Below, piece after piece: positions 60,053 through 64,000 of a stretch of 64,000 nt of DNA. Source of the DNA: Thiothrix winogradskyi (GTDB taxonomy: Bacteria > Pseudomonadota > Gammaproteobacteria > Thiotrichales > Thiotrichaceae); contig NZ_CP091244.1 of NCBI RefSeq assembly GCF_021650935.1, forward strand, positions 1,178,001-1,242,000, given 5' to 3'. Below the pieces are notes generated by a model. That model saw only the letters and a list, made by a program, of their open reading frames with translations, was not told where the DNA came from and made no database searches. The position numbers and the translations under genes were made by a program. The first letter of the stretch is position 1; every line of letters starts with the position of its first letter.

Positions 60053-62287
60053 ATGACGACTCAACCCCCAAAGATTATTTACACCTTAACGGATGAAGCG
60101 CCATTATTGGCGACCTATTCGTTATTACCCATTATCAAACGGTTTACGGCGGCGGCAGGTATTGAAGTCATGCAAAGTGACATTTCCGTGGCAGCCCGCA
60201 TTCTTGCCGAATTCCCTGACTACCTGACTGAGGCGCAACGTGTGCCAGATAATCTGGCGGAATTGGGGCGGCTGACACAAGTATCTGATACCAATATCAT
60301 TAAGTTGCCCAATATCAGTGCTTCGATGCCGCAATTGAAAGCCGCGATTACCGAGCTGCGTGCCAAAGGTTTTGCCGTGCCAGAATACCCTGAAAATCCG
60401 CAAACGGATGCCGAAAAGCAGCTACTGAACCGTTACGCCAACGTATTGGGCAGCGCAGTGAATCCGGTCTTGCGTGAAGGCAATTCCGACCGGCGGGCAC
60501 CACCTGCGGTGAAGCGTTACGCACAGAAAAACCCGCATTCGATGGGGAAGTGGAGTCCAGCGTCGCGTACTCACGTTTCGTTTATGCGCCGTGGTGATTT
60601 TTATTCCAGCGAAAAGTCCATGACGATGGCGCGTGATTGCGATGTACGCATGGAGTTGGTGATGGCGAATGGTCAAATCATGCGCTTAAAGGAAAAGACT
60701 TCGTTGCTGAAAGACGAAATCATCGACAGTATGTTCATGAGCAAAAAATCCTTGTGTGCGTTCTACGAAGAGCAGCTTCAGGATGCTAAAGAAACCGGCA
60801 TTATGTTTTCCCTGCATGTGAAGGCAACCATGATGAAGGTGTCGCACCCCATCGTGTTTGGTCACGCGGTTAAGGTGTTTTTCAAGGATTTATTTGCCAA
60901 GCACGGCGAGCTGTTTGCGCAGTTAGGGGTTAATCCGAACAATGGCATGAGCAGTGTTTACGAGAAAATTCAGTCGCTGCCAGCGGCACAACGCGCGGAA
61001 ATTGAGGCGGATATTCAAGCCTGTTACGCCAGTCAGCCAGAAATTGCGATGGTTGATTCCGACAAGGGCATTACCAATTTGCACGCGCCGAACGATGTGA
61101 TTGTGGATGCGTCGATGCCTGCGATGATCCGCAATGGCGGCAAAATGTGGGGCGTGGATGGCAAGCTCAAGGACACCAAAGCGGTGATTCCCGAAAGCAC
61201 GTTTGCGCGTATTTATCAGGAAATGATCAATTTTTGCAAAACCAATGGCGCATTTGATCCGGCAACGATGGGTTCAGTGCCTAACGTGGGTCTGATGGCG
61301 CAACAGGCAGAAGAATACGGTTCGCACGACAAAACGTTTGAAGTGCCAATCGACGGCGTGGCGCGGATTGTGGATGATCAAGGCAAAGTGCTGATGGAGC
61401 AACACGTCGAAGCGGGTGACATTTGGCGCATGTGCCAAGTGAAAGATGCGCCCGTGCGTGATTGGGTGAAATTGGCGGTGAATCGTGCACGTCAGTCGAA
61501 GATACCGGCGGTATTCTGGCTCGACCCGTACCGTCCGCATGAAGCGGAATTGATCAAAAAAGTAAACTTGTACTTGAAAGACCATGACTTAACGGGTGTG
61601 GAAATCCACATTATGTCGCAAACACGGGCGATGCGTTTCACCTTGGAGCGCATTGTACGGGGCATGGATACGATCTCCGTGACGGGTAATATTTTGCGCG
61701 ATTACCTGACCGATTTGTTCCCGATCATGGAGTTGGGAACCAGTGCCAAAATGCTGTCGATTGTGCCGCTGATGGCAGGTGGCAGTTTGTTTGAAACGGG
61801 GGCGGGTGGTTCTGCGCCCAAGCATGTGCAACAGTTGACCGGTGAAAACCATTTGCGTTGGGATTCCTTGGGTGAGTTCTTGGCGTTGGCGGTGTCCTTG
61901 GAAGAGGTGGCTATCCAAACGGGGAGTCCGCGTGCCAAGATTCTGGCAACGACGCTGGATTTGGCAACCGGCAAGCTGTTGGATAACCGCAAGTCGCCGT
62001 CTGCTAGGACGGGGCAGTTGGATACACGCGGTAGCCATTTTTATTTGGCGCTGTATTGGGCGGAAGCCTTGGCAACGCAAACGGATGATGCAGCATTAGC
62101 CGCACAGTTTGCGCCGCTGGCACAAGCCTTGGCAGAGAATGAGCCGGTGATTGTGGCGGAATTGAATGCGGTGCAAGGTCAGCCGGTGGATTTGGGCGGT
62201 TATTATTACGCTGATCCGGCAAGGATGGCGCAGGTAATGCGTCCGAGCGCGACGTTGAATGCGGCATTGGCAGCGGCAGCCGTTTAA
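60053..62287 (+). CDS. icd: Monomeric NADP-dependent isocitrate dehydrogenase
   Basis: This 744-residue enzyme of the monomeric type (about 80 kDa) oxidises isocitrate to 2-oxoglutarate. The start MTTQPPKIIYTLTDEAPLLATYSLLPI is family-standard, with AGGAATAA upstream. Typical segments are SPASRTHVSFMRRGDFYSSEKSMTM, HVKATMMKVSHPIVFGHAV and SVTGNILRDYLTDLFPIMELGTSAKMLS. It lies 18 kb from glcB, which competes through the glyoxylate route. An inverted repeat follows. Confidence 0.96.
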   Translation: MTTQPPKIIYTLTDEAPLLATYSLLPIIKRFTAAAGIEVMQSDISVAARILAEFPDYLTEAQRVPDNLAELGRLTQVSDTNIIKLPNISASMPQLKAAITELRAKGFAVPEYPENPQTDAEKQLLNRYANVLGSAVNPVLREGNSDRRAPPAVKRYAQKNPHSMGKWSPASRTHVSFMRRGDFYSSEKSMTMARDCDVRMELVMANGQIMRLKEKTSLLKDEIIDSMFMSKKSLCAFYEEQLQDAKETGIMFSLHVKATMMKVSHPIVFGHAVKVFFKDLFAKHGELFAQLGVNPNNGMSSVYEKIQSLPAAQRAEIEADIQACYASQPEIAMVDSDKGITNLHAPNDVIVDASMPAMIRNGGKMWGVDGKLKDTKAVIPESTFARIYQEMINFCKTNGAFDPATMGSVPNVGLMAQQAEEYGSHDKTFEVPIDGVARIVDDQGKVLMEQHVEAGDIWRMCQVKDAPVRDWVKLAVNRARQSKIPAVFWLDPYRPHEAELIKKVNLYLKDHDLTGVEIHIMSQTRAMRFTLERIVRGMDTISVTGNILRDYLTDLFPIMELGTSAKMLSIVPLMAGGSLFETGAGGSAPKHVQQLTGENHLRWDSLGEFLALAVSLEEVAIQTGSPRAKILATTLDLATGKLLDNRKSPSARTGQLDTRGSHFYLALYWAEALATQTDDAALAAQFAPLAQALAENEPVIVAELNAVQGQPVDLGGYYYADPARMAQVMRPSATLNAALAAAAV

Positions 62288-62293
62288 GATAAA

Positions 62294-62391
62294 GAAACCC
62301 CTCCCCGACCCTCCCCTTATCAAGGGAGGGAGCAAAGAAAAGCATCTTCCTCTTGTCCCTCCCCTGACAAGGGGAGGTTAGGAGGGGTTTC
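62294..62391. repeat. Inverted repeat between icd and argA
   Basis: GAAACCCCTCC (62294-62304) and GGAGGGGTTTC (62381-62391) are exact reverse complements. Each half also folds on itself (CCCTCCC/GGGAGGG and CCTCCCC/GGGGAGG). The element fills the space between converging icd and argA and may end both transcripts. It resembles the repeat at 2239-2344 in layout, not in sequence. Confidence 0.85.
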
Positions 62392-62392
62392 T

Positions 62393-63673
62393 TCATTCCA
62401 AGGTCTTAAACAACACCTGCGAATTGCGCTGGTAGTTATACAGCGATTTCTTATTGGCAGGCAGTTCATCCACGCTGCCTTTTTCAAAGCCGCGTTCCCG
62501 AAACCAGTCGGTGGTCTGGGTGGTCAGCACCAGCAGGCGGGTTTTGCCTTGGGTTTTCGCGAGTTGTGCAATGTGTTTGAGGAGTTTATCGCCCCGATTG
62601 CCGCCACGATCGTGCTGGCTGACGGCGAGGCAGGCGAGTTCGGCAACCTGTGGATCAGCGGTATCGTAGAGGGCAACGCACGCAATCACCTCGCGGTCGC
62701 GGATGATAATGTGGAAGTTATGGATTTCCAGTTCCAGTTGTTCGCGGGAACGTTTGATCAAAATGCCGCGTTCTTCCAGCGGGCGAATCAGTTCCATAAT
62801 CCCGCTGATGTCTTCAATCGTCGCGGCACGTAGGCGTTCAAACTGTTCGGCGGCAATCATGCTGCCCACGCCATCGCGTGTATACAGTTCCAGCAGCAAT
62901 GCCCCATCAATGTCCGCGTCGAGTAGGTGGATGCGTTCCACTTGGTTTTCTGAGGCTTCAATCACGGCGGGTAGCAGCGAGTTGTAGGGCAGGCTGGCTT
63001 TGGCTTCCTCAAGGGTGAGTTCGTGCGGCAAATTCAGCGGCTGATGGCTGAGGAATATCAGCTTGTCGGCTTTAATCGCTGTGGTGGCAGCGACCGCGAC
63101 TTGTTCGTAACGCAGGTTGTAGGCTTCGCCCGTCGGTGAATAGCCCATCGGCGAGAGCAGCACGATATTGCCGGAATCGAGTTGCTGTTGCATCAACGTG
63201 TGGTTGATTTTTCGCACCTGTCCGCTGTAGCCGTAGTCGATGCCATCGCAAATACCCAGCGGACGTGCCGTAATGTAATTGCCAGAAATAATCCCTAAAC
63301 CTTCATTATTTAGCGATGGTTGATTGAGCGCATGGGTCAGCAAGTTTTCGATGCGGATACGCAAAAAACCGATGGCTTCCTGTGCCGCCAGCAACGACGT
63401 GCTGTCGGTAACGCGAATGCCTTTGTGCAAGCGAATCGGGGTGTTAGTGCGGTGCAAGCGTTCGTCAATTTGCGGGCGCGTGCCGTGTACCAGCACCAGC
63501 CGTGCGCCGAGGCTGGAAATAATGGCGAGGTCTTGCACAATTTGCCGAAAGTGTGGCGTGGCAATCACTTCACCAGCAAACGCGATCACGAAAGTTTTAC
63601 CCCGATGGCTGTGGATGTAAGGCGCGGCTTCGCGGAAAAACGTGACGCTGTGCGGGTTGGGTGCTTGCCTCAT
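62393..63673 (-). CDS. argA: Amino-acid N-acetyltransferase (N-acetylglutamate synthase)
   Basis: This 426-residue enzyme makes N-acetylglutamate, the first step of arginine synthesis. The N-terminal amino-acid-kinase-like domain (FVIAFAGEVIATPHFRQIVQDLAII, RLVLVHGTRPQID) binds arginine for feedback control. The C-terminal GNAT domain has ACLAVSQHDRGGNRGDKLLKHI and LLVLTTQTTDWFRERGF. It lies 5 bp downstream of the SIS-domain gene. Confidence 0.95.
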   Translation of the reverse strand: MRQAPNPHSVTFFREAAPYIHSHRGKTFVIAFAGEVIATPHFRQIVQDLAIISSLGARLVLVHGTRPQIDERLHRTNTPIRLHKGIRVTDSTSLLAAQEAIGFLRIRIENLLTHALNQPSLNNEGLGIISGNYITARPLGICDGIDYGYSGQVRKINHTLMQQQLDSGNIVLLSPMGYSPTGEAYNLRYEQVAVAATTAIKADKLIFLSHQPLNLPHELTLEEAKASLPYNSLLPAVIEASENQVERIHLLDADIDGALLLELYTRDGVGSMIAAEQFERLRAATIEDISGIMELIRPLEERGILIKRSREQLELEIHNFHIIIRDREVIACVALYDTADPQVAELACLAVSQHDRGGNRGDKLLKHIAQLAKTQGKTRLLVLTTQTTDWFRERGFEKGSVDELPANKKSLYNYQRNSQVLFKTLE

Positions 63674-63678
63674 GTTGA

Positions 63679-64000
63679 TTACCCTTGGGTTAGCAACATC
63701 TGATCAACCAAGTCGCAAATACAGTGGATGAGCAGCAAATGGGTTTCCTGAATCCGCGCTGTGCTGTCAGCGGGGACACGCAGTTCCACATCACCCGCTT
63801 GCAACAGCGCTTTCATGCTGCCACCCGCTTTACCACTCAGGGCGATAACCTGCATTCCGCACTCATGCGCGGCGTCGATAGCGCGATTCACGTTGGTGGA
63901 ATTGCCGCTGGTGGAAATTGCCAGCAATACATCACCCTTGCGCCCCAAGGCTTCGATTTGGCGGGAAAATACCCGTTCGTAGCTGTAGTCGTTGGCGATG
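63679..64000 (-). CDS. SIS-domain protein, GmhA/DiaA type (partial, N-terminus outside window)
   Basis: The last 107 codons are present; the N-terminus lies past the right edge. IANDYSYERVFSRQIEALGR, VLLAISTSGNSTNVNRAI and VIALSGKAGG are SIS-domain motifs, and QETHLLLIHCICDLVDQML is the standard end. The family includes sedoheptulose-7-phosphate isomerase GmhA and the DnaA-binding DiaA, which cannot be separated on this fragment. Confidence 0.9.
   Translation of the reverse strand, partial: IANDYSYERVFSRQIEALGRKGDVLLAISTSGNSTNVNRAIDAAHECGMQVIALSGKAGGSMKALLQAGDVELRVPADSTARIQETHLLLIHCICDLVDQMLLTQG

Overview
The window reads as chromosomal DNA of a gammaproteobacterium. Gene families such as CysB, periplasmic rhodanese, UbiK, RsgA/Orn and GlnK/AmtB fit a filamentous sulfur oxidiser of the Thiothrix type. 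That assignment rests on gene content only and was not tested by any search.

Layout. 1-4685: a leftward type I restriction-modification locus (hsdR, hsdM, a RhuM-like gene cut by the window edge). 4779-15567: metabolic and accessory genes (molybdopterin oxidoreductase, a DUF4143 ATPase with a palindrome over its start codon, an Lrp regulator divergent from leuA, an AAA/DUF1703 protein, an AIM24-like protein, MipA/OmpV, fructosamine kinase, a chorismate-lyase-like protein and UbiK). 15662-17561: glnK-amtB behind a sigma-54 promoter and an NtrC-like site. 17581-22968: a compact slt-gspK-gspL-gspM-gspN operon. 23823-28162: the rsgA / M48 protease / orn neighbourhood, in which an ISAs1-type element has split the M48 gene and left a 10-bp target duplication. 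29433-32485: a PstI/BsuBI-type type II restriction-modification pair beside a truncated DUF4143 gene.

32500-34866 is the most unusual region. A canonical sigma-54 promoter is followed by two tandem tRNA-like genes, one with a 4-nt anticodon loop and one lacking U33 and CCA. Then come a hairpin-rich leader, a slipin-like SPFH protein and a DEDD exonuclease. The arrangement resembles RtcR-controlled RNA-repair loci and bacterial Y-RNA loci, but no rtcB, rtcA or Ro gene is in the window.

34997-51404 holds central metabolism and envelope genes: maeB, flotillin, tRNA-Phe, a GST, malate synthase G, an orphan histidine kinase and TonB. It also holds a degenerate ATP-sulfurylase-like protein beside cysB, and a small lipoprotein next to a periplasmic rhodanese. 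51475-59868 is a second accessory region. A 1077-residue collagen-like protein of Gly-Ala-Thr repeats, with an EF-hand-like island and a C-terminal non-repeat domain, has two GT2 glycosyltransferases downstream and a GT32-like one nearby. The window ends with monomeric isocitrate dehydrogenase, argA and a partial SIS-domain gene. Palindromic repeats at 2239-2344, 34303-34330, 37288-37315, 42229-42253 and 62294-62391 lie between genes.
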